A program made the translations under genes and the position numbers. The notes below the pieces were generated by a model. That model was not told the DNA's origin. It searched no databases and saw nothing but the letters and a program-made list of their open reading frames with translations. A stretch of DNA of 64,000 nucleotides. Source: Nitratireductor sp. (GTDB lineage: Bacteria > Pseudomonadota > Alphaproteobacteria > Rhizobiales > Rhizobiaceae). The stretch spans positions 1 to 64,000 of the forward strand of contig JAFMHL010000010.1 of NCBI GenBank assembly GCA_017854535.1, given 5' to 3'. Shown here in pieces: positions 9,077 to 18,442 of the stretch (its first letter is position 1; each line of letters begins with the position of its first letter).

Positions 9077-10045
9077 TTAGACAGTAAACCGCAAATAATT
9101 AGTTGCGCCGTTCAGTCCAAAGTTCGAATTATTGTTGATGAAAATCGGCAAAGTTTTACGAAAAGCTGAATGTCTGCCACCACTGTTGAACGCGTTTAGA
9201 AAGACAGGTGAATCAAATATCCATTTATTTGATGCAATCACACCGCCTGTCAGGAAAACACCGCCTTTGGCAGAGAATGTGACGCCCATATCACCCGCGA
9301 TTTCTCCCAAATATTTGGTGAAATAGGTTACCGCTTTTTCTGCAACACTATCGCTTTTAGCCTTGGCACTTTCAAAAATATCGCCAGATTTCTTAGGCTC
9401 AACATGCATGCCCAGCACATTGGCAATTGCTTTGTAAAAATATGGAAGGCCCGTTCCACTCAACACAGCTTCTGCTTCAACCGCCTGCCCCTCGCCCATT
9501 CTTACAACGGGCCATAATTCACCGAGTGCTTTGAAAATGGCTAGTTCCTCATGGGTATCAGGCGATAAACGAACATGCCCGCCCTCACCTTGCACCACGA
9601 CAGGGTCTGTCCCACGATAAACCAAAGCACCAACGCCAAGACCTGTACCAGGGCCGATGATTACACGCGGTTTTTCTAACAATATCTTATTACCCTGAAG
9701 ACACGTAAGATCATCACCATCAACATTGGCAAGCGACCATGCCGCTGCTTCAAAGTCATTCAAAATAGTGGATTTTGGAGTGCCACAAGCAGCAGCGATC
9801 TTAGCCTCAGTGATAACAGTGCCCGTATTTGTAAGCACCACTTTTCCTTGATCAACAATACCTGCCGCTGCGATCGCAATATTTATGGGGCTTTGACCAG
9901 ACGAACGGCAAAATTCAGCCAGTGCATCTGCAATGGAAACGTCGCCAACTGTTGGCAACGTTTGCTGACGAATGATTTTGCCATCTTCTTCGGCTGCCAA
10001 CCGCATATTGGTACCACCAATATCCCCCACCAGATTCCAAGCCAT
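9077..10045 (-). CDS. glk: Glucokinase
   Basis: A 322-residue ROK-independent bacterial glucokinase that phosphorylates glucose with ATP. It shows the phosphate-1 loop VGDIGGTNMRL near the N terminus, the glucose-binding blocks ILNDFEAAAW and GPGTGLGVG, EGGHVRLSP, and the C-terminal adenosine motif FLTGGV. ATG at 10045 was chosen because GGAGTT lies seven bases upstream and the GDIGGTN loop then falls at residues 7-13. It is the last gene of a leftward group iclR-ugpC-glk; with the galactoside operon it would deal with glucose freed from mixed galactosides such as lactose or melibiose. Confidence 0.92.
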   Translation of the reverse strand: MAWNLVGDIGGTNMRLAAEEDGKIIRQQTLPTVGDVSIADALAEFCRSSGQSPINIAIAAAGIVDQGKVVLTNTGTVITEAKIAAACGTPKSTILNDFEAAAWSLANVDGDDLTCLQGNKILLEKPRVIIGPGTGLGVGALVYRGTDPVVVQGEGGHVRLSPDTHEELAIFKALGELWPVVRMGEGQAVEAEAVLSGTGLPYFYKAIANVLGMHVEPKKSGDIFESAKAKSDSVAEKAVTYFTKYLGEIAGDMGVTFSAKGGVFLTGGVIASNKWIFDSPVFLNAFNSGGRHSAFRKTLPIFINNNSNFGLNGATNYLRFTV

Positions 10046-10170
10046 ACAGTAACTCCAAAAAGGGTTTAGCCACCTTTGCGGCGACAATACATCAGTTGGC
10101 TTTCATTAGATCGCAGGTGACAAAAATACCACCAAAAAACATTTTAGCGGCAATTCTAAAACACCCAGAG

Positions 10171-11256
10171 CTATCGCAAACGCTGTTCAGTTTTTGCGTC
10201 AAATAGATAAATGCGAGAAGCATCAATCCCAGCACTATATGCACTGCCGGTTTTTGCTTTATGGCCCTCTTCAAGTTGAATGGTCAAAGGTGTTTCCGAA
10301 GACGAGTTAGAATAGCCATATGACACACCACCGAGATTCTCGATGACTTCGATGACAGTTTTCAATTTGGTTTTGCTGTTCTCGGAGAAATGCTCAGGTC
10401 GAACTCCGACCAGAACTTTAGATCCTTTAGCAGGTGCTGTTTCTTTGAGGGTAATCGCAACTTTTGTCCCACCAAACCCGTCAAGAGAAACAGTAGTTGT
10501 CTTACCTTTTGTGCTAACCACTGTTCCATCAAGAAAATTCATTCCAGGCGAACCAATAAAGCCGCCAACGAACACATTATCTGGATCATGGTAGAGGTCC
10601 ATCGGAGCACCAAATTGCTCAACCAATCCAGCACGAAGCACAACAATTTTGTCAGCCAAGGTCATTGCTTCCACTTGGTCATGGGTCACATAGACCATGG
10701 TCGCACCGAGTTCTTTGTGCAACTTGGCAATCTCCAAGCGCATTTGCACCCGCAACTCAGCATCTAGGTTAGACAATGGCTCATCAAACAAAAACACTTC
10801 TGGCTCACGAACAATAGACCGACCAATGGCAACACGTTGCCTTTGACCACCAGACATTGCCTTGGGCTTTCGGTCGAGCAATTCTCCAAGCTCAAGAATA
10901 TCTGCAGCCTTTTTAACACGCCTATCGATTTCGGTTTGCGGATGGCCATTCATTTTCAATCCAAATGCCATATTCTCATACACACTCATATGCGGATAAA
11001 GCGCATAGGATTGAAACACCATGGCGATACCCCGGTCCGAGGGTTCGACATGGGTAACATCGTTTCCGCCAATATTGATGATACCTGAAGTCGTGTCCTC
11101 AAGTCCGGCAATCAAACGCAGCAAGGTAGATTTTCCGCAGCCAGAGGGGCCAACAAAAACAACAAACTCACCATTTTCAATTTTCAAATCAACGCCATGA
11201 ATAACGTCAACTTTGCCAAACGATTTTTTTACTTTTTCAAGTTGAAGCCCAGCCAT
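10171..11256 (-). CDS. ugpC: Sugar ABC transporter ATP-binding protein (UgpC/MsmK type)
   Basis: A 361-residue ATPase of the carbohydrate uptake (CUT1) family. Visible motifs are Walker A GPSGCGKST, the Q-loop MVFQSYALYPHM, signature MSGGQRQRVAIGR, Walker B VFLFDEPLSNLDAE and switch histidine VYVTHDQVEAMT, followed by a C-terminal OB/TOBE regulatory domain containing VGVRPEHF. It sits 20 bp downstream of iclR and faces away from the operon with the binding protein and permeases, which has no ATPase gene of its own, so it very likely powers that transporter. MsmK-like ATPases can also serve several transporters. Confidence 0.92.
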   Translation of the reverse strand: MAGLQLEKVKKSFGKVDVIHGVDLKIENGEFVVFVGPSGCGKSTLLRLIAGLEDTTSGIINIGGNDVTHVEPSDRGIAMVFQSYALYPHMSVYENMAFGLKMNGHPQTEIDRRVKKAADILELGELLDRKPKAMSGGQRQRVAIGRSIVREPEVFLFDEPLSNLDAELRVQMRLEIAKLHKELGATMVYVTHDQVEAMTLADKIVVLRAGLVEQFGAPMDLYHDPDNVFVGGFIGSPGMNFLDGTVVSTKGKTTTVSLDGFGGTKVAITLKETAPAKGSKVLVGVRPEHFSENSKTKLKTVIEVIENLGGVSYGYSNSSSETPLTIQLEEGHKAKTGSAYSAGIDASRIYLFDAKTEQRLR

Positions 11257-11276
11257 GTTTACTCCCAGTTTTAAGG

Positions 11277-12164
11277 TTAGGCTCGAGGTCCGAGCCGTGC
11301 ACCCATATCATCCATAATATTATGAGCCGCATCACGAACCATTCGCGCCCAGCTTTCTAGTGTTTCCATTGTCACCCGATAGGCTGGCCCTGTCACAGAA
11401 ATGCCCGCCACAAATTTCCTGTCCTCTGAATACACCGGTGCAGCAACACAGCGTATCCCGTTCTCATGTTCTTCAAGATCATAAGCGTTGCCGCTTATAC
11501 GCGCAGCAACAACAGCATCTCTCAGCCCATCACGCGTTAGAATGGTGTGATCTGTAAATTTCTTGAAATTTATGGACTGGAGGCAAGCCTCCAGCTCTTT
11601 TTCCGACAAAGCAGACATTGCCGCTTTACCAACACCAGTACAATAAACCGGCGAGGCATTGCCGATCTGGGAATACATACGAACCGCCTGATTACCCTCA
11701 ACTTTGTCCAGATAGATCACTTGATTGTCTCGCAAGACACCCAAATGAACCGTTTCGCCGGTTAACCCGTGAAGTCTCTGAAGATGTGGCTCTGCGATGG
11801 ACCGAAATTCATTGCCAGCCCAGGCCCGCGATGCAAACTTTAGGAGTTTGTAGCCCAATTCATATGACGAATCGCGTCTTTGGTTTAGCAATCCCTCTTC
11901 CACGAGGTTGGACAACTGACGATGCAATGTGCCCCGCGGTTGGTCACTTTGATTCAAGATTTCTGTAAACCTTGGTGGATAAGGTGACCCAGCCACAATA
12001 TCCAGCACAGCCATTGCTTTGCCTAGCGTGCCTGTTTGATGCTGTTTTGCTTCTTTGTTGACAGCGTCGTTTGATGAAAGCTCGATATCAACCTTGTCCG
12101 CGCCGGAAGACTTTGCTCCCAACACATCATCATTAATCAGCTGTTTCACGGTAACATTCATCAC
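11277..12164 (-). CDS. IclR-family transcriptional regulator of the galactoside locus
   Basis: A 295-residue protein with an N-terminal winged helix (about residues 42-105, LGKAMAVLDIVAG to ELGYKLLKFA) and a C-terminal IclR effector domain (VHLGVLRDNQVIYLDKVEG, GVGKAAMSAL, VAGISVTGP). It carries an N-terminal extension of about 40 residues before the DNA-binding domain. It is divergent from the sugar operon, with 143 bp between the starts; that gap holds a strong promoter-like sequence and a perfect TGTTCC-N7-GGAACA repeat. Repression of the operon and relief by a galactoside or galactose product is inferred from this arrangement. Confidence 0.9.
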   Translation of the reverse strand: MMNVTVKQLINDDVLGAKSSGADKVDIELSSNDAVNKEAKQHQTGTLGKAMAVLDIVAGSPYPPRFTEILNQSDQPRGTLHRQLSNLVEEGLLNQRRDSSYELGYKLLKFASRAWAGNEFRSIAEPHLQRLHGLTGETVHLGVLRDNQVIYLDKVEGNQAVRMYSQIGNASPVYCTGVGKAAMSALSEKELEACLQSINFKKFTDHTILTRDGLRDAVVAARISGNAYDLEEHENGIRCVAAPVYSEDRKFVAGISVTGPAYRVTMETLESWARMVRDAAHNIMDDMGARLGPRA

Positions 12165-12171
12165 GCGGCCC

Positions 12172-12198
12172 TTGACATTTTTACCAACTTACTATGAT
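12172..12198 (+). promoter_or_regulatory. Candidate sigma-70 promoter of the galactoside operon
   Basis: TTGACA at 12172-12177 and TATGAT at 12193-12198 are both near-consensus, with a rather short 15-bp spacer. Start of transcription would fall near 12205, just before the IclR-type inverted repeat, so a bound repressor would block elongation or open-complex formation. The call rests on sequence only. Confidence 0.4.
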
Positions 12199-12218
12199 TA
12201 TTCTAAATAGTCAAACAC

Positions 12219-12237
12219 TGTTCCATTATACGGAACA
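12219..12237. promoter_or_regulatory. IclR-type operator candidate
   Basis: TGTTCC-ATTATAC-GGAACA is a perfect inverted repeat with 6-bp arms and a 7-bp AT-rich centre. It lies between the iclR gene and the sugar-binding-protein gene, downstream of the candidate promoter and about 70 bp before the first codon. Position and symmetry fit binding by the dimeric IclR protein. Confidence 0.55.
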
Positions 12238-12307
12238 AGTGGGATAACACAGATTCGCTTATCTGACTTTAGTTTCAACACACCGTTTTTCCACGGGAGG
12301 AAAACTG

Positions 12308-13549
12308 ATGAACTCATTGTTCAAGACTACCATTGTCGGCGCATTCGCTGCCGCTCTAACACTATCGTCTGCCTTTGCCGGCGACTTGGTTATCAACTTC
12401 GACGATCCAAACCCGGCTCCAAAAGCCGGATTTGAAGCAGCCGTTGAGGCATTTAAAGCCGCTAACCCAGATGTAAACGTAACAGTAAACATCAATGATC
12501 GCGAAGCGCACAAAACAGCCATTCGTAACTTCTTGTCAGCTGATGCACCAGATATCACAGCTTGGTATCCTGGCAATCGTATGGCGCCATTCGTTGATGC
12601 AGGTCAGTTTGAAGACATCTCTGACCTTTGGGCTTCTGATCCAAACCTTTCGACATCATTTGAAGCCATCAAGCCGACAATGACACGCGATGGTAAGCAA
12701 TGGGGTGTTCCATACTCATACTACCAATGGGGCGTTTATTACCGCAAAGACATCTTTGATAAGATGGGCCTTGCTGAGCCAACAAACTGGGCTGAGTTGC
12801 TTGATGTTTCCAAGAAACTTAAAGAAGGCGGCGTTACACCTTTCACAATCGGCACCAAATTCCTTTGGACAGCTGCTGGTGTATTCGACTATTTGAACCT
12901 TCGCACAAACGGCTATGAAGTTCACAACGCGCTGACAGCTGGCGAAATCAAATATACAGACCCACGCATCAAAAAGACTTTCGAAAACTGGAAAGAATTA
13001 ATGGATGCTGGCGGCTTTGTTGATAACCATGCCACCATGTCTTGGCAGGATGCTATTGCACCATTCGCCAATGGCGATGCGGCAATGTATGTAATGGGTA
13101 ACTTCTCAGTCGCTTCTTACAAAGATGCAGGCCTGACAGATGACCAAATCGATTTCTTCCAATTCCCAGAAATCACTCCTGGTCTTGCTCGTGCAGAAGA
13201 AGCTCCTGCAGATGCATTGTTCATCCCATCAGGCGCGAAAAATAAAGAAGACGCCCGTAGGTTCTTGGCATTCATCGCCCAACCTGAAATTCAGGGCGAA
13301 TGGAACAAGACAATCGGCCAGCTTCCACCGAACTCAAAAGCACCGATCAACACTGAAGACAAATTCATTGTCCAAGGCTTTGAAACAGTGTCAACAGCTT
13401 CGGGGCTGGCGCAATTCTTCGACCGAGATGCTCCAGCTGAAATGGCTAAAGCAGGCATGGAAGGCTTTCAAGAGTTCATGATCAAACCAGAACGTCTCGA
13501 TGCTATTCTTGAGCGCCTCGATAAAATTCAAGAGCGCGTTTACAAGTAA
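12308..13549 (+). CDS. Sugar ABC transporter periplasmic binding protein
   Basis: A 413-residue extracellular solute-binding protein of the CUT1 type. A clear signal peptide (MNSLFKTTIVGAFAAALTLS then SAFA) ends at residue 24, before GDLVINFDDPNP. The core has the typical NINDREAHKTAIRN and APDITAWYPGNRMAPF segments and the PYSYYQWGVYYRKDIFDKMG hinge block. RBS GGGAGG is strong. It is the first gene of the operon and is followed by a stable hairpin, which would keep its mRNA more abundant than that of the permeases. Galactosides are the likely ligands because alpha- and beta-galactosidase genes follow. Confidence 0.93.
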   Translation: MNSLFKTTIVGAFAAALTLSSAFAGDLVINFDDPNPAPKAGFEAAVEAFKAANPDVNVTVNINDREAHKTAIRNFLSADAPDITAWYPGNRMAPFVDAGQFEDISDLWASDPNLSTSFEAIKPTMTRDGKQWGVPYSYYQWGVYYRKDIFDKMGLAEPTNWAELLDVSKKLKEGGVTPFTIGTKFLWTAAGVFDYLNLRTNGYEVHNALTAGEIKYTDPRIKKTFENWKELMDAGGFVDNHATMSWQDAIAPFANGDAAMYVMGNFSVASYKDAGLTDDQIDFFQFPEITPGLARAEEAPADALFIPSGAKNKEDARRFLAFIAQPEIQGEWNKTIGQLPPNSKAPINTEDKFIVQGFETVSTASGLAQFFDRDAPAEMAKAGMEGFQEFMIKPERLDAILERLDKIQERVYK

Positions 13550-13562
13550 TCTAAACAAAGTC

Positions 13563-13585
13563 AGGCCGAGCATATTGTTCGGCCT
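13563..13585 (+). terminator. Intraoperonic hairpin after the binding-protein gene
   Basis: AGGCCGA at 13563-13569 pairs with TCGGCCT at 13579-13585 around a 9-base loop, 14 bp after the stop codon of the binding-protein gene and about 110 bp before the first permease gene. Only a short T-rich run (GTTCTTAT) follows, so it is more likely a partial terminator or mRNA stabiliser than a complete stop. Such hairpins usually set a high binding-protein to permease ratio. Confidence 0.6.
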
Positions 13586-13697
13586 GTTCTTATCGCCTTC
13601 TGAAATCAGACATAAACCTGTGAGCGAACAACATGGTGTCTAATTTCAAAATGCTGAAATGAATAATTTCTAAGCACACAAGTCTGGGAGCATTTAT

Positions 13698-14651
13698 ATG
13701 GCAACTGCAGCCCTGCCTGAAACTGAAACCACTACACGCAAAGCTGCGCCTGGCGGACAGCCAAAATCTTGGTATCAGAAAAACCGATTGCAAATAGCAC
13801 CATGGTTATTTCTTGCCCCAGCAATGCTATTTTTTACCGTTTATGTAATCGCACCCATCTTTCAGTCTATGTGGATTTCATTTTATGCTTGGGATGGATT
13901 GGGCGAAGCCGAATGGGTCGGCTTAGGAAACTACAGTGAACTTCTTGATGATGACAGATTTTACACATCCCTTTGGAACAATTTGCTTTGGCTAGTTCTA
14001 TACCTACTGGCAGTGCCTGCAGGGCTTTTCATAGCGCTGTTTTTGAATCAAACCGTTACTGGCATGCGCCTTTATAAGTCACTTTTCTTTTTCCCGTTTG
14101 TTATCTCGCAAGTGGTTGTTGGCTTGATTTTTTCTTGGTTTTACAATCCTAATTTCGGTATTGTCGGTAAGGTTTGGGAGTTCTTTGGAGCTGTGCCGCC
14201 ATCCATATTGGGGGATGAAAACTTTGTCACCTACGGTATAATCTTCGCTGGTCTTTGGCCTCAGATTGCCTATTGCATGATCTTGTACTTAACCGGACTA
14301 AACAATGTATCACCCGATCAGGTTGAGGCCGGACGTTTGGACGGAGCAAAGGGTTGGAAGATGCTTCGCTATGTAATTTTGCCGCAACTTTGGCCAGCTA
14401 CATTCCTTGCTATTGTAGTAACTGTTATTGGCGCACTTCGTTCTTTCGATATGATTGCGATCATGACTCAAGGCGGTCCTTACGGATCATCTAATGTTCT
14501 TTCTTATTTCATGTTTGAACAAGCATTGTCTGAATATGGGTTCCGCATGGGATATGGCTCCGCCATTGCGGTGGTTCTATTCCTAATCATGCTGGTGTTC
14601 ATTAGCTACTTCTTGTGGAACATGTACCAAGACGAAAAGGATGGTCACTAA
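13698..14651 (+). CDS. Sugar ABC transporter permease (MalF/UgpA type)
   Basis: A 317-residue inner-membrane protein with about six transmembrane helices after a soluble N-terminal stretch. The first helix is PWLFLAPAMLFFTVYVIAPI. The cytoplasmic EAA loop that contacts the ATPase is VEAGRLDGAKGWKMLRYVIL. RBS GGGAG precedes ATG at 13698. Its stop codon overlaps the start of the next permease (TAATG), so the two subunits are translationally coupled. It forms the heterodimeric channel of the galactoside importer. Confidence 0.92.
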   Translation: MATAALPETETTTRKAAPGGQPKSWYQKNRLQIAPWLFLAPAMLFFTVYVIAPIFQSMWISFYAWDGLGEAEWVGLGNYSELLDDDRFYTSLWNNLLWLVLYLLAVPAGLFIALFLNQTVTGMRLYKSLFFFPFVISQVVVGLIFSWFYNPNFGIVGKVWEFFGAVPPSILGDENFVTYGIIFAGLWPQIAYCMILYLTGLNNVSPDQVEAGRLDGAKGWKMLRYVILPQLWPATFLAIVVTVIGALRSFDMIAIMTQGGPYGSSNVLSYFMFEQALSEYGFRMGYGSAIAVVLFLIMLVFISYFLWNMYQDEKDGH

Positions 14652-15502
14652 TGTTTCCAAAACCGATAGAGAAGTCGTCTGAAGCGGTTCAAACTACCTA
14701 CAAAATCTTTTTGCCAATTGCCTTGTTTATCTGGCTATTGCCACTGCTCGCAATCTTTATGACATCGGTGCGTGGTGCCGGAGATATCAACACAGGAAAC
14801 ATGTTCGGTTGGCCAACCAGTTTTCAGATGCTCGAAAACTACACTGCTGTTTTTACCGAATCCGAAGCCGCTACATATTTTCTGAATTCAATTAAGATCA
14901 CAGTTCCAACTGTAATTTTGTCAATAGCAATGGCCTGTCTTGCGGGATATGCATTGGCCATCTATCGCTTTAAAGCATCACTTTGGTTGTTCTTTATTTT
15001 TATTGCAGGTAATTTTGTTCCGTTTCAGATTCTGATGGTTCCTGTTCGTCAGCTTTCCGTTGATACAGGTCTGTATAACACGGTAACAGGGCTAGTGCTG
15101 TTTCATGCTGCCTTTCAGACCGGATTTTGCACTTTGTTTATGCGCAACTTTATCAAAGCACTGCCATTCGAACTTATCGAGTCGGCGCGCATTGAAGGCG
15201 TGGGCGAATTCAAGATCTTCTGGTATCTGGTATTACCGCTTGTGCGCCCAGCTATTGCAGCCCTAGCCGTGCTAATTTTTACGTTTATATGGAATGACTA
15301 TTTTTGGGCGACAGTGCTGACAAATGGAGAATCATCAAAACCAATTACCGCTGCAATGAAGGCCTTAAATGGCCAATTCGTAAGTAGATGGCATCTGGTA
15401 TCAGCCGCTTCATTGCTTGCGGCAGTTCCTCCAGTATTGATGTTTTTCCTTATGCAGAAGCATTTCATTGCAGGCCTCACATTGGGCGCGACCAAGGGAT
15501 AA
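14651..15502 (+). CDS. Sugar ABC transporter permease (MalG/UgpE type)
   Basis: A 283-residue inner-membrane subunit with six hydrophobic helices and the EAA loop IESARIEGVGEFKIFWYLVL. The start is ATG at 14651, overlapping the stop of the preceding permease by one base; an upstream in-frame start inside that gene is unlikely. The protein ends AGLTLGATKG, the usual end of this family. Seven bases separate it from the alpha-galactosidase gene, showing one transcript for uptake and hydrolysis. Confidence 0.92.
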   Translation: MFPKPIEKSSEAVQTTYKIFLPIALFIWLLPLLAIFMTSVRGAGDINTGNMFGWPTSFQMLENYTAVFTESEAATYFLNSIKITVPTVILSIAMACLAGYALAIYRFKASLWLFFIFIAGNFVPFQILMVPVRQLSVDTGLYNTVTGLVLFHAAFQTGFCTLFMRNFIKALPFELIESARIEGVGEFKIFWYLVLPLVRPAIAALAVLIFTFIWNDYFWATVLTNGESSKPITAAMKALNGQFVSRWHLVSAASLLAAVPPVLMFFLMQKHFIAGLTLGATKG

Positions 15503-15509
15503 ATATTGA

Positions 15510-17660
15510 ATGAATTCGACTAATACCTTGCGGCTCGACGGACGGGCCACAACAATTGTTTTTGCTTGGGGTGATGGCATGCCTGCAGCCATCTATCACG
15601 GCGACCGTTTGAGCGATGACATTGACCTGCAGATGCTCGTCAAAATGCATGGCCGACCCTTGCCGCAAGCAACATTGGATGTGAATCAGCCGATTAGTTT
15701 GCACCCTGAGTTAGGTCGTGGTTTCCTCGGCCATCCCGGCCTTATTGCCCACCGCCCAAACAGCGACCGCCCGGGTTGGGCTGGTCAGTTTACCTTTAAT
15801 CACCGAAGCACAGTGCCAAATGGTGTGGTATTTGGATTGCTTGATGCTGATCGCGGACTTGATTTGGAAATAGAATGCGTTCTCGATCCGGTTTCAGATG
15901 TACTGACGACCCGTTCACGCCTAACCAATATTGCTGATAGCCCAATCGCAATTGAATGGCTGGCAGCTCCGGTGATTGCGCCAGCACAACAATTCTCCGA
16001 GCAGCTATCTTTCTTCGGCCGCTGGTGCGCTGAGTTTGACGTCGAGCGTCTACCAATTTCTGTCGGTCTAACCAAACATGAAAACCGCCGCGGTAGAACT
16101 TCACACGAGGCTTTTCCAGGCAGCATATTGTTATCGCCTACCACCGACGAAGAAAGCGGTGACTGTTTCGCAATTCATTTGGGATGGAGCGGCAATCATC
16201 GCTTGATCATCGAGAGATTGTCCACGGGCGATATGCAAATCCAAATGGGCGTATTGCTGTTTTCGGGAGAAGGAAATCTTAATCCCGGTGAAAGCATGGC
16301 CTCGCCCTATCTTTATTCAGCCCATTCATCCAGTGGCTTGAACGATCTATCCCAAAAGCTCCACACCCATATTCGCAACCACATACTGAAATTTCCAATC
16401 AAAGACAAACCGCGCCCAGTAACTGTAAACACGTGGGAAGCGATCTATTTTGACCATACCCATGAGCGTCTAGCCGCCCTTGCCGATGCAGCGGCTGATA
16501 TTGGCATTGAGCGGTTTGTCTTGGACGATGGTTGGTTTCGAGGCAGAAGCGACGATACATCAAGCCTTGGCGATTGGTATCCAGATGAAGAAAAATACCC
16601 CAATGGTCTGCAGCCGATTGCAGACTATGTGCGCTCAAAAGGCATGGAATTCGGCCTGTGGGTTGAGCCGGAAATGGTCAATCCAAACTCTGATTTATAT
16701 AAAGCACATCCAGACTGGGCATTAGGCATAGGTAGCTATACGAAAATCACCGGGCGTAACCAGTTAGTTCTTGATATCGCCAATCCGAATGTAAGCGACT
16801 ATCTGTTCGAGCGCCTTTTACAATTGGTGGGCGATCATGATATTTCCTATCTGAAATGGGACATGAACCGTGATTTGGTCTTGCCGGGAGACTCAAGCGG
16901 CAAGGCAACTGTTTATCGCCAAACTGGCGCTCTTTATGCCTTGATGGACAAGCTTTTGAAGCATTTTCCAAAGCTTGAAATAGAGAGTTGTGCGTCTGGC
17001 GGCGGTCGTATCGATTATGAAATTTTAAAGCGCACCCATCGATTCTGGACGTCAGATTCAAATGATTCCGTAGAGCGCATGCGCATCCAAAACGGGTTCT
17101 CTTATTTCTTTCCACCAGAAGTCATGGGCGCTCATATTGGCCCTGCATGGAGCCACACATCCGGTAGAGGACTCCATGCAGGTTTCCGCGCACTGGTAGC
17201 AAGTTATGGCCATATGGGCATTGAGGCCGATCTTACTAAAATGTCAAAAAAAGACGTCGAAATCATGCGCCAGGCGGTTGCCCGACACAAACAAGACCGA
17301 GACATCTGGCACTCAGGCACGTTTCATCGCATCAAGACGGTGGATAAAAATTTGATCGGTGCCTTGAGTGTTTCTCAAGACCAAACTGCTGCCAGATTGG
17401 TTCTGGCTGAGATCGACAGGCCGCGTTCAACTGTTCCACCGCGCATTCGTATTCCTGGCTTAAACCCGGAAAAAACCTATCACGTTTCTTGCAAAACTAT
17501 GACGGAACAAGTCAAAAAAGCAAATCGCAGTTTTAACAATCCTTTGTTTAGTGGCGGTATGGAAATTAATGGCAGAGTGCTGGAAACAGTTGGCATTGGT
17601 TTGCCATCCCTCTATGCGCAAACGGGTCTTGCCATCGCGTTTGACGTGGTAAATTCTTAG
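15510..17660 (+). CDS. Alpha-galactosidase, glycoside hydrolase family 36
   Basis: A 716-residue enzyme that removes terminal alpha-galactose from raffinose-type sugars or melibiose. Domains in order are an N-terminal beta-supersandwich, a central (beta/alpha)8 barrel (starting near NTWEAIYFDHTHERLAALAD) and a C-terminal beta domain. The catalytic nucleophile is D451 in YLKWDMNRDL and the acid/base lies in FWTSDSNDSVERM (D516 or D519). FVLDDGWFRGR and LWVEPEMVNPNSDLY are further family signatures. There is no signal peptide, so hydrolysis occurs in the cytoplasm after uptake. It lies 7 bp after the permease gene and 8 bp before the SDR gene. Confidence 0.95.
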   Translation: MNSTNTLRLDGRATTIVFAWGDGMPAAIYHGDRLSDDIDLQMLVKMHGRPLPQATLDVNQPISLHPELGRGFLGHPGLIAHRPNSDRPGWAGQFTFNHRSTVPNGVVFGLLDADRGLDLEIECVLDPVSDVLTTRSRLTNIADSPIAIEWLAAPVIAPAQQFSEQLSFFGRWCAEFDVERLPISVGLTKHENRRGRTSHEAFPGSILLSPTTDEESGDCFAIHLGWSGNHRLIIERLSTGDMQIQMGVLLFSGEGNLNPGESMASPYLYSAHSSSGLNDLSQKLHTHIRNHILKFPIKDKPRPVTVNTWEAIYFDHTHERLAALADAAADIGIERFVLDDGWFRGRSDDTSSLGDWYPDEEKYPNGLQPIADYVRSKGMEFGLWVEPEMVNPNSDLYKAHPDWALGIGSYTKITGRNQLVLDIANPNVSDYLFERLLQLVGDHDISYLKWDMNRDLVLPGDSSGKATVYRQTGALYALMDKLLKHFPKLEIESCASGGGRIDYEILKRTHRFWTSDSNDSVERMRIQNGFSYFFPPEVMGAHIGPAWSHTSGRGLHAGFRALVASYGHMGIEADLTKMSKKDVEIMRQAVARHKQDRDIWHSGTFHRIKTVDKNLIGALSVSQDQTAARLVLAEIDRPRSTVPPRIRIPGLNPEKTYHVSCKTMTEQVKKANRSFNNPLFSGGMEINGRVLETVGIGLPSLYAQTGLAIAFDVVNS

Positions 17661-17668
17661 GAAAGCAA

Positions 17669-18442
17669 ATGATCGAAGCAACATCAAAGTTTCCCGACCT
17701 CAAAGGCAAATCGGTTTTCATCTCCGGTGGCGGCTCTGGTATTGGAGAATATCTGACGGAAGGCTTTATCGCACAGGGCGCAAAGGTTACTTTTTGCCAG
17801 CGCTCGGATGCAACAGCTGTGTGTGACAGATTAGAAAAAGAATATGGCAATCGGCCCCTGTTTCTAAAATGTGATGTTACGGATATCGAAGCTCTCAAGA
17901 AAACACTCTCCGCAGCGGCAGACACCAATGGTAATATTGATATTCTTGTTAATAATGCAGCATGGGACAATCGCCATACGCTGGAAGAGATGACACCCGA
18001 AAAATGGGACCACATGCAGAATGTGAACATACGTCATCATTATTTTGCTGTGCAAGCAGTGGCCCCGGCCATGAAGAAAAACGGCGGCGGTTCGATCATC
18101 AACTATTCTTCGATTTCCTATATGATGGGCAATGGCGGCTATGTAGCCTATGTTTCTGCAAAGGCTGGTATAACGGGGATGACCCGGGGTCTGGCAAGAG
18201 AACTGGGCCCTGACAATATCAGGGTAAATGCCCTGATGCCGGGTTGGGTTATCACAGAGCGCCAAAAAGACCTTTGGGTAACAGATGAAGCATTGGCAGG
18301 GCATCTCGAACGCCAATGTTTGAAAGAGCCTATACTGCCCGATGCAATGATCGAGCCTACTTTGTTCCTTGCTTCATCAGCGTCACGCATGATGACAGGA
18401 CAGGCTTTAGTGATTGATGGCGGCGTGGTGGTGACAGGATGA
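17669..18442 (+). CDS. Short-chain dehydrogenase, probable D-galactose 1-dehydrogenase
   Basis: A 257-residue classical SDR with cofactor loop GGGSGIG (20-26), NNA at 95-97 and catalytic S148, Y161 and K165 (YVSAK). Cytosolic and probably tetrameric. The following genes encode KDGal kinase, KDPGal aldolase and a sugar lactonase, so oxidation of galactose to galactonolactone is the most likely reaction; the best-known rhizobial galactose dehydrogenases belong to this SDR group. L-arabinose or L-fucose dehydrogenase activity cannot be excluded from sequence alone. Its stop overlaps the dgoK start (ATGA), showing coupled translation. Confidence 0.85.
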   Translation: MIEATSKFPDLKGKSVFISGGGSGIGEYLTEGFIAQGAKVTFCQRSDATAVCDRLEKEYGNRPLFLKCDVTDIEALKKTLSAAADTNGNIDILVNNAAWDNRHTLEEMTPEKWDHMQNVNIRHHYFAVQAVAPAMKKNGGGSIINYSSISYMMGNGGYVAYVSAKAGITGMTRGLARELGPDNIRVNALMPGWVITERQKDLWVTDEALAGHLERQCLKEPILPDAMIEPTLFLASSASRMMTGQALVIDGGVVVTG

